A stretch of 64,000 nucleotides of DNA. It comes from JAVJUS01 sp040220455. Its GTDB lineage: Bacteria > Pseudomonadota > Alphaproteobacteria > DSM-16000 > Inquilinaceae. This document shows, one piece after another, positions 9,369 to 17,000 of the stretch. The notes below the pieces were generated by a model. It did no database searches. It was given only the letters and a program-made list of their open reading frames with translations, and had not been told where the DNA came from. The first letter of the stretch is position 1; each line of letters begins with the position of its first letter. Both the position numbers and the translations under genes were made by a program. The stretch lies in contig JAVJUS010000068.1 in the NCBI GenBank assembly GCA_040220455.1, positions 1-64,000 of the forward strand, written 5' to 3'.

Positions 9369-10686
9369 CGGGCCGGCGGATGTCGACGCCGCGCTGGCGC
9401 GGCTCTACCGCCTTCATCCCAAGCGCATCGACCTGTCGCTCGGCCGCATGCATCGCATGCTGGCGGCGCTCGGCGACCCGCACTGGCGGGTGCCGCCCGT
9501 CGTTCATGTCGCCGGGACCAACGGCAAGGGCTCGGTCGTCGCCTTCGCCCGCGCGATGCTGGAGGCGGCGGGCCACCGGGTCCACACCTACACCTCGCCC
9601 CATCTGGTCCGCTTCAACGAGCGCATCCGCCTGGCCGGCGAGACGGTGAGCGACAGCCACCTGGTCGAGCTGCTGGACCGGTGCGAGGCGGCCAACGCCG
9701 ACGCGCCGATCACCTATTTCGAGATCACGACGGCCGCCGCCTTCCTGGCCTTCGCCGAGGTGCCGGCCGACGTTCTGGTCCTGGAGGTCGGCCTGGGTGG
9801 CCGGCTAGACGCGACCAACGTGATCGACCGCCCGCTGACGACGGCGATCACCCGCGTCTCCATGGATCATCGCCAGTTCCTGGGCGACACCATCGCCGCC
9901 ATCGCGGGCGAGAAGGCGGGCATCGCCAAGCCCGGCGTGCCGCTGGTGCTGGGCCCCCAGGCGCCCGGCGAGGACGGGGAGACGGTGCGCGCCGTCGTCG
10001 CCGCGGCCGCCGGGCGGGCCGGCGCGATCCTGTCGGCCGCCGGGCGCGACTGGTCGGTCGCCGACGACGGCGATGGCGGCTTCCAGATCGAGGCAGGCGC
10101 GACCCGCACGACCTGGCCCGCCCCGGCCCTGGCCGGGCGCCATCAGCGCGACAACGCGGCGACCGCGATCCGGATGCTGGCCCCGCTCGCCGATCACGGG
10201 CTCGGCGTGTCGGAGGCGGCGATCCGGCGCGGCCTCGCCGAGGTCGCCTGGCCGGCCCGGCTCCAGCGCCTGATGCGCGGGCCGATGCGCGACCGCCTGC
10301 CGCCGTCGGTGGGCCTCTGGCTCGATGGCGGGCACAACGATTCCGCCGGCCAGGCATTGGCGGACTGGGCGGAGACAGGGCGCGCCGAGGGGCCGCTCCA
10401 CGTCATCGTCGGCATGATCGATTCGAAGGACCCGGGGGAGTTCCTGGGCCCGCTGGCACCCGCCGTCGCCAGCGTCACCGCGGTCGGCATCCCGGACGAG
10501 CCGGCGGGCCTGCCGGCCGAGGCGCTGGCCGACAAGGTGCGCGCCCTGTGCGCGACCCCCGTGGGCACGGCGGCGACCGCCGCCGAGGCGATCGACGCCC
10601 TGGCCGCCCGGCTCGACGGCCCGGCACGGGTGCTCGTCTGCGGCTCGCTCTACCTCGCCGGCTCGGTGCTCGTCGCCAACGGCTGA
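9340..10686 (+). CDS. folC: Folylpolyglutamate synthase / dihydrofolate synthase
   Basis: Adds glutamate to dihydropteroate and extends folylpolyglutamate chains in the cytosol. The 448-residue Mur-ligase fold has the P-loop GTNGKGS at residues 59-65 and the motifs YTSPHL and LEVGLGGRLDATN. The start is taken as GTG at 9340, which overlaps the accD 3' end by 29 nt and has AAGGGCAAAG upstream. It gives the expected distance to the conserved LDLSLGRM segment. Its last 37 nt overlap the convergent DHDPS-like gene. The trpA-accD-folC order is typical of alphaproteobacteria. Confidence 0.96.
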   Translation: MTGATVPRPSGPADVDAALARLYRLHPKRIDLSLGRMHRMLAALGDPHWRVPPVVHVAGTNGKGSVVAFARAMLEAAGHRVHTYTSPHLVRFNERIRLAGETVSDSHLVELLDRCEAANADAPITYFEITTAAAFLAFAEVPADVLVLEVGLGGRLDATNVIDRPLTTAITRVSMDHRQFLGDTIAAIAGEKAGIAKPGVPLVLGPQAPGEDGETVRAVVAAAAGRAGAILSAAGRDWSVADDGDGGFQIEAGATRTTWPAPALAGRHQRDNAATAIRMLAPLADHGLGVSEAAIRRGLAEVAWPARLQRLMRGPMRDRLPPSVGLWLDGGHNDSAGQALADWAETGRAEGPLHVIVGMIDSKDPGEFLGPLAPAVASVTAVGIPDEPAGLPAEALADKVRALCATPVGTAATAAEAIDALAARLDGPARVLVCGSLYLAGSVLVANG

Positions 10687-11618
10687 CGGCCGGCGACGAC
10701 GTCGCGCTCGAGCGCCAGCGCCCGGGCCACGGCGCGGTCGGCCTCCGCGGCCTGGATCGGGTCGAGCGGCGGCACCGGCGGCCGGCAATGATCGGTGGCG
10801 AAGGTCCCGGTGGCCGCGCGCAGGCGCTTGAAGGTGCGGATGCTCACATGGATGTGCTGGTTGGCAAACGCGATGACCGGCAGCAGCGCCTCGAAAAGGG
10901 CCCGCGCGCCGTCGGCATCGCCGCGCGCGAAGCGGTCGTGGATGGCGACATAGACCGGCTCCATCCCGGTCGGCACGAAGGCGTCGACGCCGCGCGCCAG
11001 CCCGTCGAGCATCTGCGCAACCGCCCAGCCGCCGGAAATGTTCAGCCGGTCGCCCAGCGCCGCGCGGACGGCCGAGTATTTCGGGCCGGCGGGCACTGTC
11101 TCGATCTTGATGCCGGCGAAGGCGGGGGCGCGGGCCGCTGCCTCGACGATGGCGTCGAGCGCCAGGCCCGGCCCCGCCCAGTCCAGGTCCTGGACGATCA
11201 CCGGCCGGCCGCCGGCGGCGTCCGACAGACGGCCGACCGCCTCGACCAGGTCCCCGGCCGTGGCGTCCGCCGGCGCCTGCCACAGGACAGCGGCGGCCTC
11301 GCGCACCGTGCGCGCGGCGGCCAACGAATCCGCGAAATCGGGCGCCGAGCAGCCGATGACCAGCGCCAGCCGGCCGGCCGAGGCCTCCTCCAGCAGCCGG
11401 GTCAGCCGCGCCCGCTCGGCCGCCGTCAGGGCGCCGACCTCGCCGGCCACGGCCAGGGCGAGCGCGCCGGGGCAGCCGGTGGCGACGCAGTGCTCGACGA
11501 GCCGCGCGACCCCCGCCTCCTCGATCGCGCCGTCGCCGTTGAACGGGGTGTTGAGGCTGGGCACGATGCCGCGCAGCTTCGGCCCCTTCGGATCCGGCAG
11601 CCACGCGGCACCGCTCAC
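10650..11618 (-). CDS. DHDPS/NAL-family lyase, not canonical DapA
   Basis: A 322-residue (beta/alpha)8 lyase of the dihydrodipicolinate synthase / N-acetylneuraminate lyase superfamily. These enzymes form a Schiff base with a pyruvate-like substrate. The likely Schiff-base lysine is K171 in FAGIKIET. The usual Tyr of the YN(V/I)P motif is absent; the aligned segment reads VQDLDWAGPG. It is therefore probably not lysine-pathway DapA, and more likely an aldolase or hydratase of sugar-acid or related metabolism (inference). The GTG at 11618 is 10 nt downstream of the nitroreductase stop, so the two genes look co-transcribed. Its 3' end overlaps folC tail to tail. Confidence 0.82.
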   Translation of the reverse strand: MSGAAWLPDPKGPKLRGIVPSLNTPFNGDGAIEEAGVARLVEHCVATGCPGALALAVAGEVGALTAAERARLTRLLEEASAGRLALVIGCSAPDFADSLAAARTVREAAAVLWQAPADATAGDLVEAVGRLSDAAGGRPVIVQDLDWAGPGLALDAIVEAAARAPAFAGIKIETVPAGPKYSAVRAALGDRLNISGGWAVAQMLDGLARGVDAFVPTGMEPVYVAIHDRFARGDADGARALFEALLPVIAFANQHIHVSIRTFKRLRAATGTFATDHCRPPVPPLDPIQAAEADRAVARALALERDVVAGRQPLATSTEPAR

Positions 11619-11628
11619 CGGCCCGGCC

Positions 11629-12222
11629 CTATTCCGCGGCGGCGCGCGCGCCGGGGCCGGTCCACTCGCTGACCACCTCCTCCAGCGCCGGGCGTGGGCG
11701 CTCGTCCGGCGCCTCGGTCGGGGTGCCGAGATAGAGGAAGCCGAGGATGACGTCCGTGTCCGGATCGTGGCCCAGCGCCTCGACCACCTCGGGCCGGTAG
11801 GCCGGCCACTCGGTGATCCACTGGCCGGCATAGCCCTGGGCATGGGCGGCGATCAGGATGTTGGTGCACACCGCTCCACCGGAAAGGAGCTGCTCGCGCT
11901 CCGGGATCTTGTGGCCCTTGCGGATCTTCGCCGTGACGACCAGCAGCAGTGGCGCCCGGCAGGGGCGGTTGCGCTCGAAGGCGATCTGCTTTTCGTTGGC
12001 CTCCGGATTGTGCCGGGCGAACAGGTCGGCGAGGACCTCGCCCAGCGCCTGTTGTCCCGCCTCGTACAGGATCTGGATGCGCCAGGGCGCGAGCTTGCCG
12101 TGGTCGGGCACCCGCGTCGCCGCGCGCAGGATGGCGTCGAGCGCCGCGTCGTCGGGCCCCGGCGGACCCAGCATGTCCGCCTTGACCGACCGGCGGTTGT
12201 GCAGAAGCGAAAGCGTGTCCAT
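11629..12222 (-). CDS. Nitroreductase-family FMN oxidoreductase (YdjA-like)
   Basis: A 197-residue FMN-dependent NAD(P)H oxidoreductase of the compact YdjA class. The N-terminal FMN phosphate-binding segment is LLHNRRSVK and the middle contains TRVPDHGKLAPWR, the YdjA signature. The C-terminal FMN-contacting part reads ILGFLYLGTP. The length matches the small nitroreductase class. The physiological substrate of these enzymes is usually unknown. It is followed after 10 nt by the DHDPS-like lyase and preceded 49 nt upstream by the SDR-like gene in the same orientation, so a three-gene unit is possible. Confidence 0.88.
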   Translation of the reverse strand: MDTLSLLHNRRSVKADMLGPPGPDDAALDAILRAATRVPDHGKLAPWRIQILYEAGQQALGEVLADLFARHNPEANEKQIAFERNRPCRAPLLLVVTAKIRKGHKIPEREQLLSGGAVCTNILIAAHAQGYAGQWITEWPAYRPEVVEALGHDPDTDVILGFLYLGTPTEAPDERPRPALEEVVSEWTGPGARAAAE

Positions 12223-12271
12223 CCGTCTCTCCGAACGATCCCCGGCCCGGAGGGCCGCCCGATCCTTGTCC

Positions 12272-13174
12272 TCAGCGCGATATGGGCGCGCCGTCGCCGG
12301 AATCCATCATCGCCGCCAGCAGCACCGCCAGCCCCTCGCGGTAGGTGGGATAGGCGAGCCGCACCCCCAGCTCGGCCTTGATGCGGTCGTTCACGACGCG
12401 CTTGCTCTCGGCGTAGAAGCTGCGGGCCATGGGCGAGAGCTCCGCCGCCTCGAACGGGATCTCCGGCGGCGGCTCGACGCCCAGCAGGCGGCAGGCGTGG
12501 GCGATGACGTCCTGGGGCGGCGCGGCCTCGTCGTCGCAGCAGTTGTAGGCCCGCCCCGGCGCCGGACGGTCCATGGAGGCCTCCAGGATCGTCGCGATGT
12601 CGTCGACATGGATGCGGCTGAAGACCTGGCCCGGCTTGACGATCCGCCTGGCGCGGCCCTGGCGAACCGTCTCCAGCGCGTTGCGGCCGGGGCCGTAGAT
12701 CCCGGCGAGGCGGAACAGGTGCACCGGCAGCCCGGCCTCCCGCCACAGGGCGAGCCAGCCCTCCTCCGCGGCGGCGCGCCGGCGGCCCCGCTCGGTCGCC
12801 GGTTCCAGGGCGCCGGTCTCGTCCACCGCGCCGCCGTCGCGATCGCCATAGACGCCGGTGGTCGAGAGGTAGCCGGCCCAGGCGACCCGGCCGTCGAGCG
12901 CGGCGAGGTCGGCGCGGTGATGGTCGAGCACCGGATCGCCCGCTGCGTCCGGTGGAACCGAGGCCAGCAGATGGGTCGTGCCGGCGAGCGCGGCGTGCGG
13001 ATCGTCCAGCGGCCGGTCCCGGTCGAACAGGAAGGCCTCGATCCCCTCCGCCGCCAGCCGGTCGCGCTTTTCCGCCGTCCGGGTGGTCCCGGCGACGGCC
13101 CAGCCCTCGGCGAGGCAGCGGCGGGCCAGGGTCAGGGCGGAGAAGCCGAGGCCGAAGCAGAACAGGCGGGGCAT
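12272..13174 (-). CDS. NAD-dependent epimerase/dehydratase-family (YeeZ-like) protein
   Basis: A 300-residue Rossmann-fold protein of the extended SDR class. The N-terminal nucleotide-binding strand is FCFGLGFSALTLARRC, an atypical GxGxxA version typical of YeeZ-like proteins. A YLSTTGVYGDRDGG segment carries the catalytic-like Ser/Thr/Tyr region and LAGIYGPGRNALE matches the downstream SDR pattern. The canonical YxxxK is not evident, so activity is uncertain. The ATG at 13174 starts directly at the Rossmann strand. It is divergent from the TPR gene at 13284, with a 109-nt shared promoter region. Confidence 0.8.
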   Translation of the reverse strand: MPRLFCFGLGFSALTLARRCLAEGWAVAGTTRTAEKRDRLAAEGIEAFLFDRDRPLDDPHAALAGTTHLLASVPPDAAGDPVLDHHRADLAALDGRVAWAGYLSTTGVYGDRDGGAVDETGALEPATERGRRRAAAEEGWLALWREAGLPVHLFRLAGIYGPGRNALETVRQGRARRIVKPGQVFSRIHVDDIATILEASMDRPAPGRAYNCCDDEAAPPQDVIAHACRLLGVEPPPEIPFEAAELSPMARSFYAESKRVVNDRIKAELGVRLAYPTYREGLAVLLAAMMDSGDGAPISR

Positions 13175-13283
13175 GGGCGGGGCGGGCTCGCTCGGACGGA
13201 AAAGGATGGGCGCAACGCGGATCGTCGGCGGGACGCGGCGCCTCTTGAACCGGCGACCGCGCGGCGCGACTGTACGGCCCGAC

Positions 13284-14072
13284 ATGACCGCCGACAAGAA
13301 TCCGACCCCACGCCGCCGTCGCCCGACCGTCCTGCTGACCGGCCTCCTCGCGGGCGTGCTCGGCGCCGCCCTGTTCGCGCCGGCCGCCGCCCAGGACGCC
13401 GTCGCCCGGCACGACGCCTGCCTCGAGCGCGCCCGCAGCGACCCGCAGCAGGCGCTGGAGGACGCGCGCGCCTGGGAGGTCGAGGGCGGCGGCAACGCCG
13501 CGCGCCACTGCGCCGCGGTGGCGCTGGAGGCCGCCGGCGACCCCGGGGCGGCGGCCGACATCTACAGCGACCTGGGCCGGGAGCTGGCGGAGATCGACCC
13601 GCCCTTCGCAGCCGGCCTCTACGACGCTTCCGCCCTGGCGCTGCTCGACGCCGGCCGGCCGCAGGAGGCAGGCGCCATGGCCGACCGAGCGGTCGCGCTG
13701 GCACCGGACGTGCCCGACCACCGGATCACCCGCGCGCGGGTCGCCGTCGCCCAGGGCGACGAATGGGGCGCGGCCGACCGGCTGGGCTCGGCGATCGGCA
13801 AGGCGCCGGACCGCGCCGACCTCTACCATCTCCGTGCCGCGGTCTATCGCCGGCTGGGGGTGCTGGCGCTGGCGCGCGACGACATCGACCGCGCGCTCGA
13901 ACTCACGCCGAACGACCCGGCGCTCTATCTGGAGCGGGGCAACATCCGCCGGCTCGCCGGGGACGACGAAGCGGCGGCGGAGGACTGGCGCCGGGTCACC
14001 CGCATGGCACCGGGCACGCCCGAGGGCGAGGCGGCCGGCGTCCATCTCCAGCGCCTGCCCGGAAACGACTGA
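13284..14072 (+). CDS. Secreted TPR-repeat protein
   Basis: A 262-residue periplasmic protein. A basic N-terminus (TPRRRRPT) and hydrophobic LLTGLLAGVLGAALFA are followed by a signal-peptidase-like site at AAA|QDAV. The rest is helical with TPR-type repeats, clearest at residues about 130-240 (ADRAVALAPDVPDHRITRAR, then VYRRLGVLALARDDIDRALE). TPR proteins are protein-interaction scaffolds; no partner is evident. The ATG at 13284 is chosen because earlier starts would precede the signal peptide with low-complexity shadow sequence. It converges with the protease gene after 15 nt. Confidence 0.8.
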   Translation: MTADKNPTPRRRRPTVLLTGLLAGVLGAALFAPAAAQDAVARHDACLERARSDPQQALEDARAWEVEGGGNAARHCAAVALEAAGDPGAAADIYSDLGRELAEIDPPFAAGLYDASALALLDAGRPQEAGAMADRAVALAPDVPDHRITRARVAVAQGDEWGAADRLGSAIGKAPDRADLYHLRAAVYRRLGVLALARDDIDRALELTPNDPALYLERGNIRRLAGDDEAAAEDWRRVTRMAPGTPEGEAAGVHLQRLPGND

Positions 14073-14087
14073 GACGCCGCGGACTGC

Positions 14088-14948
14088 TCAGGCGAGGCAG
14101 AGCACCCGGGCGACCAGGCCCGCGCGCTGGAGCTCCGCATTGAGCGCGTCCACCGCGTCGGGCGTCAGCGGCTGGCCCGGCGCGGCAAGGGGCACGCCGC
14201 CCTGCCCGCTCTCGCGCACCAGATAGGGCAGATGGGCCGGATTGATGGTCACCGCCCTTGCGCGCCTCGGGCTGGAGCCCACGATGATGCCCGACAGCCG
14301 GTATTCGGAATCGAGCATCGGCCCGCCGGAGATGCCGCCGATCTCCCGGCTGTCGGCGAGCAGGGGATAGCGCTCGACCGCCCAGACATCACCCAGTGCC
14401 GGCGCGCCGTCGCGGTAGGTCACTGCCGCCTTGCCCAGCCGGCTGCCGACCAGGGCGCCGCGCTCGCCCTGGGGGTAGCCGAGCGCGTAGCCGGCGTCGT
14501 TCCGCCCGGGCTCGGCCGCGCGGTCCGGTGCCACGAGCCCTTCGCCCGGCCCGCCGTCGAGCTCGATCACGGCGAGGTCGGCGCGGGCATGGGCGACGAT
14601 GCGCGCCACGCCCCGGCGCCGGCCGCCGACCTCGACCACCAGCCGCGAGCAGTCGTCGATCACGTGGCGCGCGGTGGCATAGGTGGCGGCCCGGTCGAGG
14701 GCGAAGGCGGTGCCGGTATAGGCGCCGCCCGAGCGCTTGGGCTCGCCCGACAGCACCATGGTCGGCAGGGCCCCGCTCGGCCGCGGGCCGCCATCGACCC
14801 TGAGCGGCCCGCCCGAGGGCGCCGACGGCGCCGACGTTCCCTCCCGGTCCGGCGACACGCCCTGCCAGAGGCTCGTGCCGACGACCAGGACGAAGACGGC
14901 GAGACGGAAGAGCCGGCTGAGCCCGGTCGCCGCGCGGCGGCGCGCCAT
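14088..14948 (-). CDS. Trypsin-like (S1/HtrA-like) serine protease, membrane-anchored
   Basis: A 286-residue chymotrypsin-fold protease without a PDZ domain. A basic N-terminus and a hydrophobic helix (residues 14-27) suggest a signal anchor facing the periplasm. The catalytic triad is visible: H95 in TARHVID, D124 in ADLAVIEL, and S207 in GGISGGPML. A GTAFAL strand precedes the histidine, as expected. The gene starts 4 nt after the DUF350 stop, so the two are almost certainly one operon. The family suggests envelope protein quality control or regulated proteolysis; the substrate is unknown. Confidence 0.87.
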   Translation of the reverse strand: MARRRAATGLSRLFRLAVFVLVVGTSLWQGVSPDREGTSAPSAPSGGPLRVDGGPRPSGALPTMVLSGEPKRSGGAYTGTAFALDRAATYATARHVIDDCSRLVVEVGGRRRGVARIVAHARADLAVIELDGGPGEGLVAPDRAAEPGRNDAGYALGYPQGERGALVGSRLGKAAVTYRDGAPALGDVWAVERYPLLADSREIGGISGGPMLDSEYRLSGIIVGSSPRRARAVTINPAHLPYLVRESGQGGVPLAAPGQPLTPDAVDALNAELQRAGLVARVLCLA

Positions 14949-14952
14949 CGCC

Positions 14953-15366
14953 TCAGCCGCCGATCGCCGCGGCGTTGATCAGGCCGACGGAGACCTGGCT
15001 CGCCGCGAGCTTGAGGGCCGAGGCGACCTCGCCCGCCTCGATCGCCCGGCCGACGCCGCGCAGCATGACGCTGACCACGGCGAAGACCGCGAGTTGCAGG
15101 ACGACCGCGATGACGCCCCAGACGATGATGTCCTGGACGCTCAGGGCATAGCGCAGCGCCGTCGCCACCGGCAACGCCAGCGCGATCAGCGCGCCCGCCA
15201 GCGCCGTTCCGGCGGCGGCGTTGCCCTCCCGGATCAGGCGCAGGTCGTGATAGGGCGTGACCAGGATGTAGAGCCCGACCCCGGCGACGAAGACCAGGTT
15301 GGCGACGGCGAAATGGAGCACCAGGACCGGCAGGGCGGTCAGGGCGTTCTCGACGAACGGCATCAT
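14953..15366 (-). CDS. DUF350-domain inner-membrane protein
   Basis: A 137-residue protein with four predicted membrane helices (about residues 10-33, 45-65, 76-100 and 115-135), matching the DUF350 arrangement of two repeated two-helix units. The start is one of two consecutive ATGs (15366 or 15363), preceded by GGAG. It sits between the histidine kinase gene (77 nt upstream) and the protease gene (4 nt downstream). DUF350 proteins are found in stress and membrane-associated loci but lack a proven biochemical role. Confidence 0.85.
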   Translation of the reverse strand: MMPFVENALTALPVLVLHFAVANLVFVAGVGLYILVTPYHDLRLIREGNAAAGTALAGALIALALPVATALRYALSVQDIIVWGVIAVVLQLAVFAVVSVMLRGVGRAIEAGEVASALKLAASQVSVGLINAAAIGG

Positions 15367-15443
15367 CGGCGGGGCTCCGCGCGCGGGGACCGGGACTCGG
15401 ACCGCCGGATGATGCCCGATCCGCCCGGCCCATGCATCCCCGG

Positions 15444-16919
15444 CTAGGCCGCGCCGGCGGCGGCGAGGGTGGTCGGCGCATCGTCGAGCACGCGCTCGGC
15501 CGGCAGGGTGATGGCGACGCGGGTGCCCGGCGGCTGGCCGGGCGCGCGCGCCCCGGCGGGCCGCGCATCGGCGATGGTGACCTCCGCGCCGTGCAGATCG
15601 GCCAGCAGCTTGACCAGCGGCAGGCCGAGCCCGGCACGGGTCGGCCCGCCCTCCTCCCGCGCGACGACGGTGCGCTGGAGCGGGTCGCGATCCTGCAGGC
15701 CGGCAAAGGGCGTGACGGCGCGCTCGCGCTCGGTCTCCGGGATGCCCGGCCCCTCGTCGGCGACGGCGATGACCGGCCCCGCGCCCGGCGCGCCGGCGCG
15801 GACCGAAACCGTCACGCGCCCGCCCTCGGGGCCGAAGCGCAGGGCGTTGTCGATCAGGTCGGCCAGCATGCGGGCGAGCTTGCCTTGATCCGCCCGGACG
15901 GCCGGAAGATCCGGATCGGCCTCGACCTCCAGCGTCTGGCCGGCCTCCGCCGCCACGGCGCGGTGGCCGGCCACCGCCTCCTCGACCAGCGCCGCGGGAT
16001 CGACGCGGCCCTCGTCCAGCGTCGCCGTGCCGGCCTCGAGCGCGGAGACGTCGAGCATCCGCTCGACGATCGAGAGCAGGTGCGCGCCCGACGCCCGGAT
16101 GTCGCCCGCGTACTCGGCATATTTCGGGTTGCCGAGCGGGCCGAAGACCTGGTGGCCCATCATCTCCGAATAGCCGATGATGGCGTTGAGGGGCGTGCGC
16201 AGCTCGTGGGTCATATTGGCGAGGAAGCGCGTCTTGGCCTTGCTCGCCCCTTCCGCCCGGTCCCGCTCGACCAACAGCCGCTCGGCGAGATGCCGGTTGC
16301 CGAGGCTGAGCGACAGCCCCTCGCGGAACCCCTCGTTGAGGTGACGGGCCATCATCCACAACAGCGCCGCCCAGAACGCGACGAAGGCCGCGCGCATCGG
16401 GCTCGGATCGCTGTCGACCTGGACCAGGTGGGCGCCGTAGGCGACGAGGATCGGCGCGATGAAGGCGCCGAAGGCGGCCAGGCTGTTGGAATACCCGGCG
16501 ATGGCCGCGGCGCTCAGCGCCGCCAGCACGAAGGCCGCCATCAGGTCTCCCGCCCCTTCCGCCGCGCCCGCGACCAGGAATACCGAGCCACCCCAGAGCA
16601 GCCCGGCGACGCCCGAACCGACGGCGAACAGGCTCGTCCACCGGCGCGCCTCCGCGATCGGGCGCGGTCTGGCGAGATAAAGCCGGGCCAGCCCGAACCG
16701 CAGCAGGGTCCAGGCGCCGAGAACGGTCGCCCAGGCGATGAGCGCCCGCCGGTCGGCGCTTTCCCACAGCGCGACGGTGAGCAGGATCAACGCGCCGAAA
16801 TTGGCGAAGAGCAGCGGCTTTACCCGCCGGAACAGCCCGGCGATCAGCGCGGCGTCGACCTCTCTCGGATCGAGCGTCGCACCGGGACCGGACGCTTGGC
16901 CGACGACGGAATCGCTCAC
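15444..16919 (-). CDS. Membrane-bound sensor histidine kinase (PleC/DivJ-like HATPase)
   Basis: A 491-residue kinase. Residues 1-190 have six or so hydrophobic segments and a cytoplasmic start. The dimerisation/phosphoacceptor helix has H238 in ANMTHELRTPLNAIIGYSEM. The ATPase domain has the N box DNALRFGPEGG, the G1 box VADEGPGIPE and the G2 box RAGLGLPLVK. There is no receiver domain in the protein and no response-regulator gene next to it, so it is an orphan kinase here. The downstream DUF350 and protease genes lie in the same direction and might be functionally linked (inference). The sensed signal cannot be inferred. Confidence 0.92.
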   Translation of the reverse strand: MSDSVVGQASGPGATLDPREVDAALIAGLFRRVKPLLFANFGALILLTVALWESADRRALIAWATVLGAWTLLRFGLARLYLARPRPIAEARRWTSLFAVGSGVAGLLWGGSVFLVAGAAEGAGDLMAAFVLAALSAAAIAGYSNSLAAFGAFIAPILVAYGAHLVQVDSDPSPMRAAFVAFWAALLWMMARHLNEGFREGLSLSLGNRHLAERLLVERDRAEGASKAKTRFLANMTHELRTPLNAIIGYSEMMGHQVFGPLGNPKYAEYAGDIRASGAHLLSIVERMLDVSALEAGTATLDEGRVDPAALVEEAVAGHRAVAAEAGQTLEVEADPDLPAVRADQGKLARMLADLIDNALRFGPEGGRVTVSVRAGAPGAGPVIAVADEGPGIPETERERAVTPFAGLQDRDPLQRTVVAREEGGPTRAGLGLPLVKLLADLHGAEVTIADARPAGARAPGQPPGTRVAITLPAERVLDDAPTTLAAAGAA

Positions 16920-17000
16920 GGAACGGACGCCCTCTTCGCGACGACGGGGATCGGGGGCACGGCAGTCGATCCCTGATAGCCCGTCCGGGCGAACAGAGGC

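Noticed and set aside
10650..11618. DapA of lysine biosynthesis
   Set aside because: The Tyr of the active-site triad region is not present and the gene is not with lysine genes; a general DHDPS-family lyase is safer.
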